Notes: generated from the letters alone by a model not told the origin. A stretch of DNA of 64,000 nucleotides from Cryptomeria japonica (GCF_030272615.1 NC_081414.1:332925427-332989426); one strand, 5' to 3'. Positions 1-12,045 are shown, counted from the stretch's first letter. Numbers and translations are program-made.

Positions 1-1281
1 AGTTTCAGCTGCCTTGAGTGCTTGCATGCCACTAGCCAAGTTAAATATTATGGATTTTGTTTTTGCTTGGACAGTATCTACCACTCCATCACTAACAATG
101 TTCCTATTATTATCTTTGCTGTATTTCCAGTATTTACTATTTTCCTTAGAGCTAGAACCTTGCGATGTTTCTTTCCAAAGTGATATATCTCCCTTTTTAA
201 TAAGCACATCTTCCATTCTGAGGGCATTATCTACCATTTTGTTGAATGAAGGATGTACTTACATCTAGACACTATACTTTAATTCAAGGATTAGTTTGTT
301 GACAAAGATATCCATTTTCTCAAGATCTGGGATAGTCCATGAATATCTAGAGAACATCTTTTTCCACCATTGGAGAAAAGTGAGAAAGGGTTCTCCTATC
401 TTTTGTTTGGTATTGCAAAGCTCTATCATAGTCACAAGATGTCGAATGTTGTATGAGTATTGTTGTAAAAATAGTTGGATTAGTTCTTCAAACATTTTTA
501 TTCCTTTGGGTAGACTCAAGAACCATTCCATTGGTTGACCCCCTAAACTTCTTAGGAAAAGGCACATGAAGTACGTTTGATCATGCATGAACTCCATACA
601 GGCGGCACAAGACTCTCTGACATGATCTTGAGGATTTGAGGTACCATCATATTTTTCAAATTTTGGGATCTTAACTCATGAAGGAAATGGAGGCATGTAA
701 AGGTTTTTGTCAAATGGGAATGGGCATATTGTGTCCAGAGAATATTGTTTTGGTGTTTTATCTTTGTTTTGTAGTCTTGTGACCGCATTTTGTAATGTTT
801 GCATTTATTTTCTTATTTTTCCCCATGGTGTCTCTTCCTCTTTAGTGATGAGGGCCTCCACATTATCACCAGTAGGGAGTTTGGCACCTTGCTTTGCTAA
901 TTCTACGAAATAGTCTTCTTTTTCCCTAGCCATGATGACCTTCATCATTTTTTGAAACTCTTTATCATTTTGACATCTATGTACTTTGACTTCAAGAGAT
1001 TCAGGAAGCTCAAATTTAGTTGATGAGGAATCACTGTCAGTGGCATGCTTGCTAAAGTCATCATGAGTTTCTCGTTTATTAGCTTCTCTTTCTTGTCTTT
1101 CCCCAAACATGGTGGGAGATAGGGGCTGACCAAAGATTGGTAGATCGTAAACTGATATTTGTGATGAGGATGGTTTATTTTGAAAGAGATTTCCTTCAAA
1201 GAATGGATTGTCATTTGATGAAAAGGGTGTTTCATTTCCTTTGTCTATTTTTCTATGAGAGTTTCTGGTTTGAACAGGCAT
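1..1281 (-). pseudogene. Ty3/gypsy gag (element G0), pol off window
   Basis: Gag of a gypsy retrotransposon, the structural protein that assembles the retroelement particle. The N-terminal part (1281-805) starts MPVQTRNSHRK and is acidic and serine-rich. In the next frame section the conserved KYDGTSNPQDHV block (about 660-610) leads into the retrotransposon gag core (597-265), with PMEWFLSLP and the helix around FEELIQLFLQQY. A stop at about 265 is followed by gag-like sequence continuing to base 1. The frame is broken at about 800 and 265, so the copy is degenerate. Protease, RT and integrase should follow to the left of base 1. Lineage is not certain; the long non-coding DNA on its 5' side would suit a Tat/Athila-like element. 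Family assignment as gypsy gag is fairly sure. Confidence 0.8.
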
Positions 1282-3057
1282 TTGTAACTGATAGGACCGA
1301 GAGCTAAATGTGTTGCAGAAGTCAAGATCAAATTGTAGCTAGTAGTTCGTTTAACGTAGTGATTGAGAGAAGTTACTAAGATCTGGTCTAGTTTCAGGAA
1401 TGATCTATCATGTGTAAGACGTTATCTAAGTTAACTTAGGTTTGATAAGATATTTGTTTGAACTAGCTGAGAGATGAGTGACAAAATCGTGCAATGCAAC
1501 AAAAGAGGTACACTATCAAGGTTGTTTATGCTCAGGAGGATGATAACCAGTTTTAGGCTTGCTGTAGACTATTTTAGACAGGTTTGACTATTCTAGACTA
1601 GCAAAATCAGAGACTCATACAATAGGATTTCTAAGACCATACGAAAGTATAACAACTTCAAGATAATAATAGTTCTGTTTCATACAAGTTGCTGCCTAGT
1701 ACTGTACGACAAATGGGCATGTCCCAAATGACAAAGGATTTAGTGCAGTTCTATATCATATGACACATGATTTAGCTTTAAATAATAGACTGATGGGTCT
1801 CGTACGACAGAGGATTGAGCTCAGATGACAAATTAGAAGACTCATACGACACAGGATATGGTGCAGGATGACAAATGATCAGGTTCGTACGACTGTTAAC
1901 AGGACAAAGACAAAAATTCTAAGTTTTTCAATAGATGAGTATGACAAATGAGTATGACCAATTCTGAGGTGGACTAATTTTTGACCAGGATAGACTAGTT
2001 TTGACACAGATAGATTTTTATCACTGAGTTGTTGATTTGTTTGATTTGTTTTCTCCAGTTTCAGTATTTCAGTTTTAGTTTCAAGGATGAAAATATAGAA
2101 AGTACGTAGTATACATACTAACTCCAATCACAACATGCAAACATGATTTTTGGAAAATGATTTTGAGGACGAAATCCTTGCCCTAGTTTCATTTCATTAT
2201 CTTGCCAACATCTTTGATCATACCTTCATAGCCATGGACTATTGCAACTCATATTCTAAGGGTACCATCCAAAGCAATGAGATATTGGGGTCCTTCTTCA
2301 ATCCCCTATCATGCCTCCATTATCTTCTAAAAAAAGAAAAAAAAATGATGAAAAAGTGAAAAAAAAATCAGAAAAAAAAGTAAAGAGAAATAAATTCGTC
2401 CTTGTGTGTAAACCACTTCTTGTGGCGTCTTGGGCAAGTACCATGATGAAAACTTGGAAAACAAGCATCATACATAATCCATTATCCTTTTTCACTTTAC
2501 ACTGGGGGCAAGTTCCATCCATGTACATCCATCTATTATCCTTTATCCTCTAGTATCCCTCATCTTCTCTATCTACGTCCATATCCCTTTTCCACCTTTG
2601 ATCTTGACAAGGTTAAGTATCTTTGTAGGCTTCATGTGTCCTATCTATTACACTTGATCTAGAACCTTTAGCTCCTATCCATTGCTCACTTACATCCTTC
2701 ATTACTCCCTTTTGATCTTGCTTATCATATCTACCTGCTATCCAAATCTATCCCTTGATCTTGATCAACACTATGGACAAAATGCAAAAACATGCTTTCC
2801 ACAAACCTCTTGACATGGCCACATCTTTGGACCATATGGCTTTGTTACACTATATCCTTGCTTCACTATGCTATATCCTTTCTTTACATTGCTAAAATCC
2901 TTTCTTTACATCGCTAAAATCCTTGCTTTACATTGTTGTATTTGGACCCTATGCTTGGATTAATGTTGTGAGATAGTCCTTGAAAGCGTCCACCATCATT
3001 CAATTATCCATTCATGTACTCAAAATCCCTTTTGCCTTGCTAGACACTAGGAGCAAA
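1282..3057. other. Gene-free DNA 5' of G0 gag (leader or LTR)
   Basis: No coding region is supportable. This is the position of the 5' leader and 5' LTR of G0. It contains A-rich runs (2325-2395) and several pyrimidine-rich tracts. I could not place a primer-binding site or LTR boundary because no second LTR copy is in the window. Confidence 0.4.
2861..2945. repeat. Short imperfect tandem repeat, about 22-bp unit
   Basis: About four imperfect copies of a unit resembling ATCCTTTCTTTACATTGCTA. It is probably replication slippage inside LTR-type DNA. Confidence 0.55.
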
Positions 3058-3160
3058 CATCAAAATCCTAAAAACAAAATCATAAAAAGTCCTGAACAAA
3101 AATTCTAAAAATCATAAAAGTCCTGAACAAATCCTAAAAATCAGAAAAAGACCTGAAGAA
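3058..3160. repeat. Imperfect tandem repeat, about 33-bp unit
   Basis: Three imperfect units containing AAAATCATAAAAGTCCTGAA-like text, followed by a poly-A and poly-G stretch at 3165-3186. Confidence 0.55.
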
Positions 3161-6100
3161 ATCCAAAAAAAAAAAAGGGGGGAAAAAGAGAGAAAATGCC
3201 TTGGTAAAAAAAATATGAATATCTGCCAAGCAGGTGAAAACCTGGCAAACAGGCACCTCTTGTACTCAAGTGCTCCATCTATCAATGCAACGTTGGCATT
3301 CCTGCTTTCATACATTTTTTATTTCGCTTGTACATATTTCGGTCACTTTTGTGACATCTTGGTTTGTTGGAACCCTCATGTCTTGAAACTGATCAATGTC
3401 CTAGTCTTAGGTAATTGACAAGAGCACATTACATGTCCTAAGCAGTATCAACCAAGTCAACTTTACGTCAGTGAAACCTGGTCATCCACTCTAAGTCAGT
3501 CGCCTATCTCCTGACTACTGAAGAGCTTTTATAACTGAGTAAACAAGCAAAACAACATTACTGAAAACAATCACTAAACTATTTGAGATATGCATGAAAT
3601 TTTATTTGTGTGTTGTCTTTTATATTGGTTTTCAATTATTATCCCTCTGAGTAACTCAAGGAAGTCTATCTTGACTAAGAGGAGCAAGGATTGGGGTTAT
3701 AATATCTTAGTTGTTTTCTACTTGTAGGAATGATTCCAATGATCTGAAAACATCTAATCAGTTGGGTGTCTATGATAAGTGCCTTCACATTAAGGTGAAA
3801 TCGCCACACATACCTCGACTCTGCTTATTTGTATGCTATAAGGAGGTTCCCATCATTTCTTAGTCTGTTTTGAGGGAATTTCTTTATTGTGCAATCCAGG
3901 TCCATGCGTAATCTATCCAAGGATAAGACCAAAAAAAGGGTCATTGCGGATAAAGATAATTAATATTGCACATAAAAAGGAAGGAACTCTAAATCTTCCT
4001 GTTGTGGTTGTAAAATCCTCAATGATGAAAATTAAGCTTTTCAAAATCTAGTGACTAGGTTTAGGTTGCATTTTGCATATCATTTTGCATTTCATCCTGC
4101 ATTTTGTGAATTTAGAGTGATTTCAGTATGGTAACAATGATCTCTTTATCTTCTGAATGAGAGTTGGAAGCATCATCATTTCTTAACTAAGTGGTCTCTT
4201 TTCATCATTTCTCCAATCGAGTACTTGTGTTTTGAGATGTTAGTTGCATACATAAGCATCTTATATAGATTCATACATTTCATTATTTACTCATCTGCAT
4301 TCATCTTATTGCATAGAAAAAATGAAAAATTTGCATTACTCATTTACATCATCATTTATTTGCATGAAAAGAAACAAAAATAGACATTCATATTTATTTT
4401 CCTTACATACATTCATGCTAAATCAGAAATGCATACATATAGAATAAAACATATAGAACAACATCTCATAATCAATCAACACAAGTACGATGAAATCAAA
4501 TCAAGAGCTTGTAAATTGGTTGTCCTGAGTCCATTTTTGGGATCGAAATCAAAATTCGAGATCATCTTGCTAGTCAATTTCACAAAGTATGGACCACTTA
4601 GAGCTTTCATCAATTGCTCATTCTCTCTTCTACTTGCGCTCAATTTCTCATGAATTAACACTGAATCGCAATTTAACTTCTACAAATCAACTTTGCACTC
4701 AATTTCTTATTAATAAACACAAAATTTTCAAAACCTCCTCTAAATCAATTTGTGCTCAAAACAACTTATCATTGCTCAAAATTGCCTATAATCATGTACC
4801 ATCTCTATCTTTTGATTTCGCTCTCGAGGGGGCATGCTCGTGACCTTATGACCTTACATCTTCAAATGTCGAGAAAATTTTCAAATCTTCATCGAAATTC
4901 AAGCAAAATATCTTTTTCAACTAAATAAAATCAAATAAGACCTCAATCTCTAGGGGCATATCAGTTTCATCGCTTCAAATCAAGCTGATATTCATCTTCA
5001 TCTGAATCAATCTCTTAACGTTAATCAATTTCATCGCTTTTCATCAAGCTGATTATTCATTTAAACTCAATCAAGGGTTTAAAGAGTTTCTTTGATTATG
5101 TTCAATCTAAGCAGGTGTTCAGTTTCATCTCTTTGGATCAAGCTGGACAGTTTATCTTGCTCATCGTGTCTTGATCAATCAAGTTCAAGATTGATTTTTA
5201 TCATCACTCACTATATCTAAGTTCAATCAAGTTCTAGATCAGTAAGATCCGCTTCTTGATCAATCAAGTTCAAGTTCAGTATCTTTTGTTTTGTATCGTT
5301 CCTAAGTTCAATCAAGTTCGGGATCGGTATCACTTTAATCGGACTTCATTCAGCTTCGTCGCTTTTGAACAAGCTAAACACCTCACTTTTCATCTAGTTC
5401 GTGATCAATCAAGTTCAAAACTAGTATCTCCTAGACATCAAATTTTCTTTGAACCAATGCGCTACTCACACATAATTCAAAGAGGGGCAAATGTAATACC
5501 AAAAAATGGTCATCTAAACCATGAGACCCTAATCTCGACAATGTCACCAAGGTCCTAACCAAAGGCAATTACATAAAGCTTGAGCACACAATTAATTTCT
5601 AAAATCATCAATATCACATGGCAAAATCAATCACTCAATATTAATTAAATATTTATTTAATTAATTAAATCATTCCAAGTAAATCATCTTAAACAATTAT
5701 CTTATTTATTTTACTAAATATCCTAGCATATTTAATTAAATAAATCAATTTGCCATAAATCTTTAAAAAAAAAAGGAAACAAATCAAGAAAGAGGAATTG
5801 GAAATTATGAGCACAAATCTTCAAAAAAGGAAACAAATAAAAAAAGGAATTAATTGACCAAAAAGAAAGAATTAAAAATTGAGAAAAGAAATCAATTGGA
5901 GATAATCTTGAAAAAAACAAATTAAAAATTGATAAATAATCTCAAAGAAAGCAATTAAAACAATTAAATATTAAAATTGAATGAAATAGAGAATAAATCA
6001 GTTTTTTTTAATTTTATCTTAATTTTAGTTCAATTTCCTTTAAAACTAAGAAAAGCATCCAATCACATCAATTCACCTGGATTGTGCTTCCTCTTGAAAA

Positions 6101-6490
6101 ATCTTGACCGCTTATCATCATTTGATCTCAGCCTTTGGTTTCATTCTAAATTTTTTTATAAATTTAGGCTCTCATCTCTCATTCAAAGATCCTAGAGAAT
6201 ATATTGTTATTATGTTGTTTTTGCTCTAGGTTCATTGAGAATTTGCATTGAGATATTGCATATTAGTTATTTCATATTACTTAAATCATTTATCTTAAAT
6301 ATTCATATATTACTTAAGTCATGTTAGATTAATCTTGCATCCATCTAGCTTAAATCCATGCTCATATAGATTTAAAAATCCTTCGTTTAGGTGTTGTCTA
6401 GTCACTAGATAGCTTAGCAATTTGAGAGCAATCTAAACTCGCATCTACTAGAAGGCAATTGGTCAATTTGTTATGGTTTTATTATTCATG
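3161..6490. other. Gene-free AT-rich DNA, probable LTR remnants
   Basis: I see no coding frame with recognisable domains on either strand. The stretch 5630-5960 is very AT-rich with TTAATTAAAT-like words and A-runs. Short reading frames near 4430-4840 have no recognisable content. The text resembles the long non-coding LTRs of Tat/Athila-type gypsy elements, but no paired LTR is available to test this. Confidence 0.35.
4980..5450. repeat. Degenerate ATCAAGTTCAAGATC-type repeat cluster
   Basis: The words ATCAAGTTCAAG, ATCAAGCTGAT and close variants recur at least eight times with irregular 40-70 bp spacing. This suggests an old tandem array or a structured part of an LTR. Confidence 0.5.
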
Positions 6491-6499
6491 CTTATATCT

Positions 6500-7597
6500 G
6501 TCTAACCATACATATAATGACTTAATTAAAGTGTTATGTCTTGCAGATATAGGTCCACTTTTCAACCAGTATTGTATGTATAGTCTTTGTTTGTTGAAGA
6601 CTATCGGTGTTGTGCAGAAAATGCTTACCAGTCTTAGTATGACCAAATATCCCAAGTGGTATGAAGATCTCAAGTTGAATGAAGACCCCGAGCGATAGTT
6701 AATCTTTTGATCGGAACACTATGTTCCAGTTTTCCAGTCTTCACTTTTTAACTAGTGATCGGTATATTTAGTTAACTGATTTACATGTAATGTGTGATGA
6801 GTTATCATCCACCGACACTATGGCAGTGTTTCTGTGTCATGCTATCAAATGTGTCTAGATGCACTGTACCTAGGAAATTGTAGTCTAATCTTATTGAACC
6901 AACATGAAATCAAGTTCCTATATAAGGATATCATGTCTAAGGTTTTTTAAGATATAGAAGTGGAGTTGATATGTGCGAGTCTTTGAGAGAAGATTAGGTC
7001 TGATCAAGAAAAGGAATCTCTTGACTAAGATTGAGAGTGCAATACATAGAAGACTAAAGTAATACTTGAATGCATTAACAAGGAGTTGTCAAGGATCTAA
7101 TCAAGCATTTTGTGCTACTATCTAGATCATTCACTTGTTTATTACTAATATCTTCGACAAGTCTGAAACCCTTAACCGGGTAGGCCCAACCAAGCCTGTT
7201 GTAAATCCTCTAATAAGGTGGTTCACAGTTGTGAATCTAAAATCCTCTAATAGGGTAGTCTCTAACAGGACTTATCTCCTAATAGAGATTTGGATTCCTA
7301 ATAGGATGTGTTCTAGTGAAGAACAATGTAAGACCTTAACCAGACTGACCTTAACCGGTTTGGTTACTATTCTGCAGATAGTAGACTTGTGAGTTTTACT
7401 CACCGTGGTTTTTCCCATTTGGGTTTCCACGTCAAAACATCTTGTGTTATGGTGATTGCACTTCTATGGGTGAATGCTTTATTTTTTATTTGGCTTGTTT
7501 ATGTTCTAATTAATCTATTATTTAACCTGCTACACTATCTGCAGTTAAATTTCTGAAGATGAGTTCATTGGGTATACTGATTCACCCCCCTCTTAGT
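6500..7597 (+). mobile_element. Copia-type LTR, plus orientation, solo or truncated
   Basis: The right part carries the copia LTR signature seen in other LTRs here: GTGGTTTTTCCC followed by GGGTTTCCACG at about 7405-7433, then GATTCACCCCCCTCTTAGTAT just before the end at about 7597. A TATA box lies at 6918-6927. No coding region is attached. The left boundary is a guess; the right end abuts the truncated 3' LTR of G1 at about 7600. CCTAATAGGATG-like repeats near 7205-7310 resemble those in the E3 LTR. Confidence 0.6.
6918..6927 (+). promoter_or_regulatory. Probable LTR TATA box
   Basis: CTATATAAGG lies about 480 bp upstream of the U5 signature, in the expected place for the U3 promoter of this LTR. 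Confidence 0.45.
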
Positions 7598-7599
7598 AT

Positions 7600-8345
7600 T
7601 CATCAATATTTTCCCCATAGTTTGTTTGGTCCTCTGGTGAAAATGTCAAATTAAGGGCATCTTTATAGTGAAACCCTAGGTGCTGGCATGGTTTGTGACC
7701 AATCTGGTTGGATTTGGATGGATCCCTACAACCCAATTGTTATATAACGTCAAACTTGATTCAAATGAAAGGTAAGAGACTTCTGTAACTCATCTAATTG
7801 GTTTCAGATATCCACCAATCTGTACTAATCATAAATGAATAACAAAAATGCAGAATTTTAGAAAACTCCAAAACATCATCAAATTTCATCAACTTCAATA
7901 ACTACACCAAAAACAACCTGGAATCAATCCAAGTGGGTATAGTATAGCCTCCCTAATAGTTTCAAACCACTTTTCAAACTTTGGAACCATTGGAGGATTA
8001 GTTATCCCTTATTACAACATTTTGCAATGACAACAAAAGTTGTCAACTTGCACTTTTCAAATTGGTGACTCCAAGGTGTATTCAACCTATTCCAAGGATT
8101 GGTTTGATGTTTCTAAGGACAATATTTATATTCCTGACTCATTCCTAGACTCCTACTGACCCACATGGTCATTTATCCATGGTGGCTTATAAAATGCAAC
8201 CATGACAATACCTTACATCAATTGGGTCTAATTGACTCACGAAACTATCAATCTATTACAGATGATCATTTTCACCTCATGGGTGATATTAGGATTTTTT
8301 AGACTTTATTTGTCTTCATTTTTGTCTTTGGGTGCTCCTGCACCA
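7600..8345 (-). repeat. G1 3' LTR, truncated
   Basis: Alignable with 14094-14863. The shared right end is CCTGCACCA, so the LTR starts TGGTGCAGG in element sense. The distal part matching 13294-14093 is missing because the copia LTR abuts at 7600. A 28-bp segment near 14360 in the 5' LTR is absent here. Confidence 0.75.
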
Positions 8346-8472
8346 TACTCCCCAGGTGATTGAATCTCAAGTCCACTTGAGATGACTTCCTGCAATGTAC
8401 TCCCATGTTTCTTCATCTTGTCTTCATCCATCCATATTGCATCTTCCTCAGGGATTCCTTTCCACTTGACAA

Positions 8473-8610
8473 TGTTACAAGCTAGGGTTGTTGTTGGACC
8501 AAAAGATCAACCTATCAATGCCTAATACAACCACTAGACTTATAGAATCCACAATAGGCTGTTAAATCATGCCACGAATCCCCATGAGGGACATTGGCCC
8601 ATTACCAACA
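8473..8610 (-). repeat. TRIM 3' LTR (138 bp)
   Basis: TGTTACAAG start and ACCAACA end, with direct-repeat partner at 8679-8816. Confidence 0.88.
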
Positions 8611-8612
8611 AT

Positions 8613-8620
8613 CCCCCTCC
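8613..8620 (-). other. TRIM polypurine tract
   Basis: Minus strand GGAGGGGG immediately inside the 3' LTR, the primer position for second-strand synthesis. Confidence 0.75.
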
Positions 8621-8664
8621 TAGTGTCACTCATAGTGGCCTATATGATTTGAACCTATGACCAA

Positions 8665-8676
8665 GCTCTTATACCA
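8665..8676 (-). other. TRIM primer-binding site
   Basis: Minus strand TGGTATAAGAGC, one base different from the usual plant initiator tRNA-Met site TGGTATCAGAGC. Confidence 0.8.
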
Positions 8677-8678
8677 CT

Positions 8679-8816
8679 TGTTATAAGATAGGGTTTCCAT
8701 TGCACCAAAAGATCACCCTATCAATTCCTGATACAACCACTAGACTTATAGAATCCATAGGAGGCTATTAAACCATGTCACAAATCCCCGCGAGGGACGC
8801 TAACCCATTGCCAATA
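8679..8816 (-). repeat. TRIM 5' LTR (138 bp)
   Basis: TGTTATAAG start and GCCAATA end. It lies two bases from the primer-binding site. Confidence 0.88.
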
Positions 8817-10289
8817 GACAATGTATTGTTTGTAGACCTTATTCCTTGTTTTATTCACAATCTTGGTGTCCAATATCCTTTCAAGTTTAGGTGGCCCTTG
8901 ACTTGGAAAGTCTTTCAGTATGTATGCAACAACCTCCACAGGAAATGTACCATCTTTCTGCACTGTACCTTTCAATGGCATTAGATATGCAACTTTAAAG
9001 ATTGGGGATATACTTATATCTAAAGGTAATTGGATTTCATATGCATTATTCCCAAACTTATTGAGTATTGGACAAGGTTCAACCTTTCTCATCATGAGCT
9101 TTGTATGTTTCCCTTTTGGCAATCTCTCCTTTTTTAGATTTGCCCATACCATGTCTCCAACTTGGAACTGCACATCTCTCATTCTTCTGTTAGCCTGCTC
9201 CTTGTACTTCTTTGTACTTCTCTGCAATTGCATCCTGACTTGGTGATGAATCTCCTTTATCCCTTCAGCAAATTCTTCTGCACAAGCACTGATATTTTCA
9301 ATTGAGGGTAGATTTCTCAATTCCAGTACAGCTCTTGGATTCAGCCCATATACAATTTGGAAAGGGCTTCTTCTGGTACTCCTATTGATAGAATCATTAT
9401 AGGCATATTCTACTTGGGAGATGATGGAATCCCACTTTTCACCATGTTGCTGGGTGAGGCACCTTAATAAATTTTTGAGTGTCCTATTGACCACTTCTGT
9501 TTGGCCATCCATTTGGGGATGATAAGTTGAACTAAAAGACAAGTTTGTTCCTAACTTCCTCCATAAAGTACTCCAAAAATGTCCTACAAATTTCACATCT
9601 ATGATCGACACAATGTTAAGGTGCCTACAAAAAATGTGTCATCTTGCTAAACCTATCAAGAACCACAAAAACATTGTCAAAACCTTTTTGAGTTCTTGGC
9701 AAACCTATCACAAAATTCATGCTCACACTTTCCCAAGGTCTTGAAGGAATGGGTAATGACTAGTATAGTCCTTCATTTGTTGTTGTCCCTTTGGCCTTTT
9801 GACACACCAAACATGAATCCATAAATTTTCTGACATTTGTCTTCAATTTAGGCTAATGATAAATCTTCTCGCCAACTCAAGAGTTTTTTCTAATCCAAAG
9901 TGTCCCCTCATACAACCACTATGCTTCTCCTTAATTATGTTGTCCCTCATTGAACATTTAGTAATGCATAATTGGCATCCTTTGAAAAGAAGACCATAGT
10001 GAATCGAATAATCATAATACTCTAAATGATACTGGATACCAAACTCAGTGCATACCTTGTAGATGTCATTGAAATCTTCATCTACAACATACATACCCTT
10101 GAGGGAATCAACTACTACAATCTCCAGCTATATTTCTAAGACTTTTAGTGCCCTCCTACTAAGAGAATCTACAGCTTTGTTTGAGACACCTTTCTTGTGT
10201 TTGATTGTAAAGGTCTAGGCCTAAATGGACTCAACCCACTTCATATGCGTATGGCTCAATTTATCCTGACTATTTAGGAAGCTTAGTGC

Positions 10290-10631
10290 CTAATTATCTA
10301 TATACATAACAAACTCTTTGCGAAGAAAATAATGCCTCCACTTATTTAGTGCCTGAACTAGTGCATACATCTCCAAATCATAGGAAGAATATTTCTTTTT
10401 AGCATCATTCAATTTTTCACTAAAAAATGCAATTGGCCTACCTTCTTGACTAAGTACTGCACCTATTTCCAAATGACTTGCATCACATTCAATCTGAAAT
10501 ATTTTTTCAAAATTAGGTAAGGTAAGAATCGGTTTCTGTGATACCTTTTTCTTCAACATTTCAAAGGCTTCGTCTGCCTCCTTCATCCATGAAAATTTGC
10601 ACTTCTGTCCACCTCTAATGGTCTCTAACAT
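10290..10631 (-). pseudogene. G1 RNase H domain
   Basis: RNase H of the gypsy polyprotein, which degrades the RNA template during reverse transcription. The frame shows the typical FQIECDASHLEIGAVLSQE start with its catalytic Asp, then RPIAFFSEKLNDAKKKYSSYDLEMYALV and WRHYF. It ends at a stop after VMYIDN. It is separated from the RT frame by one in-frame stop at about 10632-10643. The order RT, RNase H, integrase is that of Ty3/gypsy. Confidence 0.85.
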
Positions 10632-10643
10632 GGGAGCACAAAT

Positions 10644-11522
10644 CTAGCTAAAATTCCTGATAAAATTCCTATAAAAGGTAGTTAGGCCATGAAAATGACT
10701 TACATCACCAATTGTTCTAAGAGTTGGCCATGTGAGAATGGCATTCACTTTATCAGCATCCATTTCCAAATTTCCTCTAGAAATCACAAACCCAAAGTAA
10801 GTCAGTTCTTCTTGCAAAAACACACACTTTTCCATGTTTATCATTAGTTTCTCTTCATTTAACCTTCTCAAGACTATATCCAAATATTTTAGGTGTTCCT
10901 CCTTTGTCTTGCTAAACACTAAGATGTCATCTAGATACACTATGATAAACTTACCAATGACCTCCTTCAACACCTCATTCATGAGTCTCATGAAAGTGAT
11001 AGGCACATTTGACAACCCAAATGGAATCACCCTCCATTCATACAATCATTCATTTGTTTTAAAAGCAGTTTTCCATTCATCACTAACTCTAAACCTTATT
11101 TGGTGATAACCACTTTTTAAATCAATCTTGGAACAATACCTTGCAGCTCCTAAATAATCAAGAAAATCTTCTATTCTAGGCATAGGGAATCTATACCTGA
11201 TGGTTATCTTCTTAATGGCCCAAGAATCAGTGCACAATCTCCATGTTCCCTCCTTATTTGGTGCTAAGATAGCTAGGACTGCACAAGGGCTCAAGCTCTT
11301 CCCTATCAAAATTTTATCAAGCAACTCTTGGATCTACCTTGCAACTCCCTCATTTTGCTGGGGAGTCATTTTGTAGGATGGCTTGTTTGGTGAGGTAGCA
11401 CCAGGAATGAAATCAATGCAATGGCATATCTCCCTTATTGGTGGTAGGGTTCTTGGTAACTCTTCTGCAACTATGTCCTTGTATTTTCTCAACATTTCCT
11501 CCACCTCCTCAGGGACTATCAC
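10644..11522 (-). pseudogene. G1 reverse transcriptase
   Basis: Reverse transcriptase in three frame pieces (11522-11334, 11324-11046, 11045-10644). The N-terminal thumb and fingers carry PPIREICHCIDFIPGA. The palm follows with WRLCTDSWAIKKITIRYRFPMPRIED, SKIDLKSGYHQIR and FVIYLDDILVF-type sequence. The catalytic YLDD box is intact at about 10930-10920. The first conserved Arg/Asp block reads CTDSWAI where CVDYRAL-like sequence is usual. Stops between the pieces show it is not functional. Assignment to chromoviruses follows from the overall similarity and the downstream chromodomain. Confidence 0.88.
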
Positions 11523-12045
11523 CTTTTTCTTTTCTACCTTGCCCTCTTAAATGGGCTCTTCTTCTTGCTTTGGTTCTGACATCACTACAAAACAAGGTGT
11601 TCCCCCTTCCTTGATTGCCTTGAGGAACTCTTTTCCTTCCATGATCATGATCTTGGCCTCCTTCTCCTTCTAATCCTCACTATTATCAGGTAGGGGTATC
11701 AATTCAATCACCTTTTCATCTTTGGTGATGGATTAGGTGTTCTTGTGTCCATCATGATGGGCCTTGAGGTCATATTGCCATGGTCTCCCAAAAAGAAGAT
11801 GACAGGCATCCATCTCAACAATATCAAATAGAATTATGTTTTTGTATGCTCTTATCTAAAATTCAACCCATCCTTTCTCTTTTACCAAGGTCTATTTTCC
11901 TTTAGTAAGCCAAGAAACTTTATATGGAAATGGATGAGGAATTATTCTCAATTTTAGTTTCTCTACCATTTCTAAGGATACTAAATTTTTTAGTTGAACC
12001 TGAATCTATTATAACCGTACATACCTTTCCTCCTTTGCATGTGGT
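11523..12045 (-). pseudogene. G1 aspartic protease region
   Basis: A degraded pepsin-type protease segment lies between gag and RT. The active-site motif DSGST can be read on the minus strand near 12000-12020, preceded by VCTVI. No long open frame remains. Its position between the zinc knuckle and RT is the expected one. Confidence 0.6.

Larger units (their letters stand above)
8473..8816 (-). mobile_element. TRIM-like mini LTR element
   Basis: Complete terminal-repeat element in miniature. Two direct repeats of 138 bp (8473-8610 and 8679-8816) both begin TGTTA and end CAACA or CAATA. They flank a 68-bp internal region holding a polypurine tract on the minus strand (8613-8620) and a primer-binding site (8665-8676, minus strand TGGTATAAGAGC, 11 of 12 to the initiator tRNA-Met site). 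The flanks are a perfect 5-bp duplication, GACAA, at 8468-8472 and 8817-8821. About 25 of 138 positions differ between the LTRs by eye. There is no coding capacity, so movement must have depended on another element's enzymes. Confidence 0.9.
8306..10094 (-). pseudogene. G1 integrase with C-terminal chromodomain, split by TRIM
   Basis: Integrase, which inserts the cDNA into the genome. The H2C2 zinc-binding region lies at 10094-9843 (HSGCMRGHFGLEKTLELAR). The catalytic core follows with breaks around 9840-9612, then the DDE-type segment with SSTYHPQMDGQTEVVNRTLK at about 9530-9470. The C-terminal part is at 9300-8960 with the GAVP/HHQV-type region and LERILD. The chromodomain is interrupted at 8816 by a 344-bp TRIM. 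On the far side of the TRIM (from 8467 leftwards) the same reading frame continues with KWKG-type chromodomain text and stops at 8306-8308, inside the 3' LTR. Upstream frameshifts make it a pseudogene independently of the TRIM. Confidence 0.85.
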
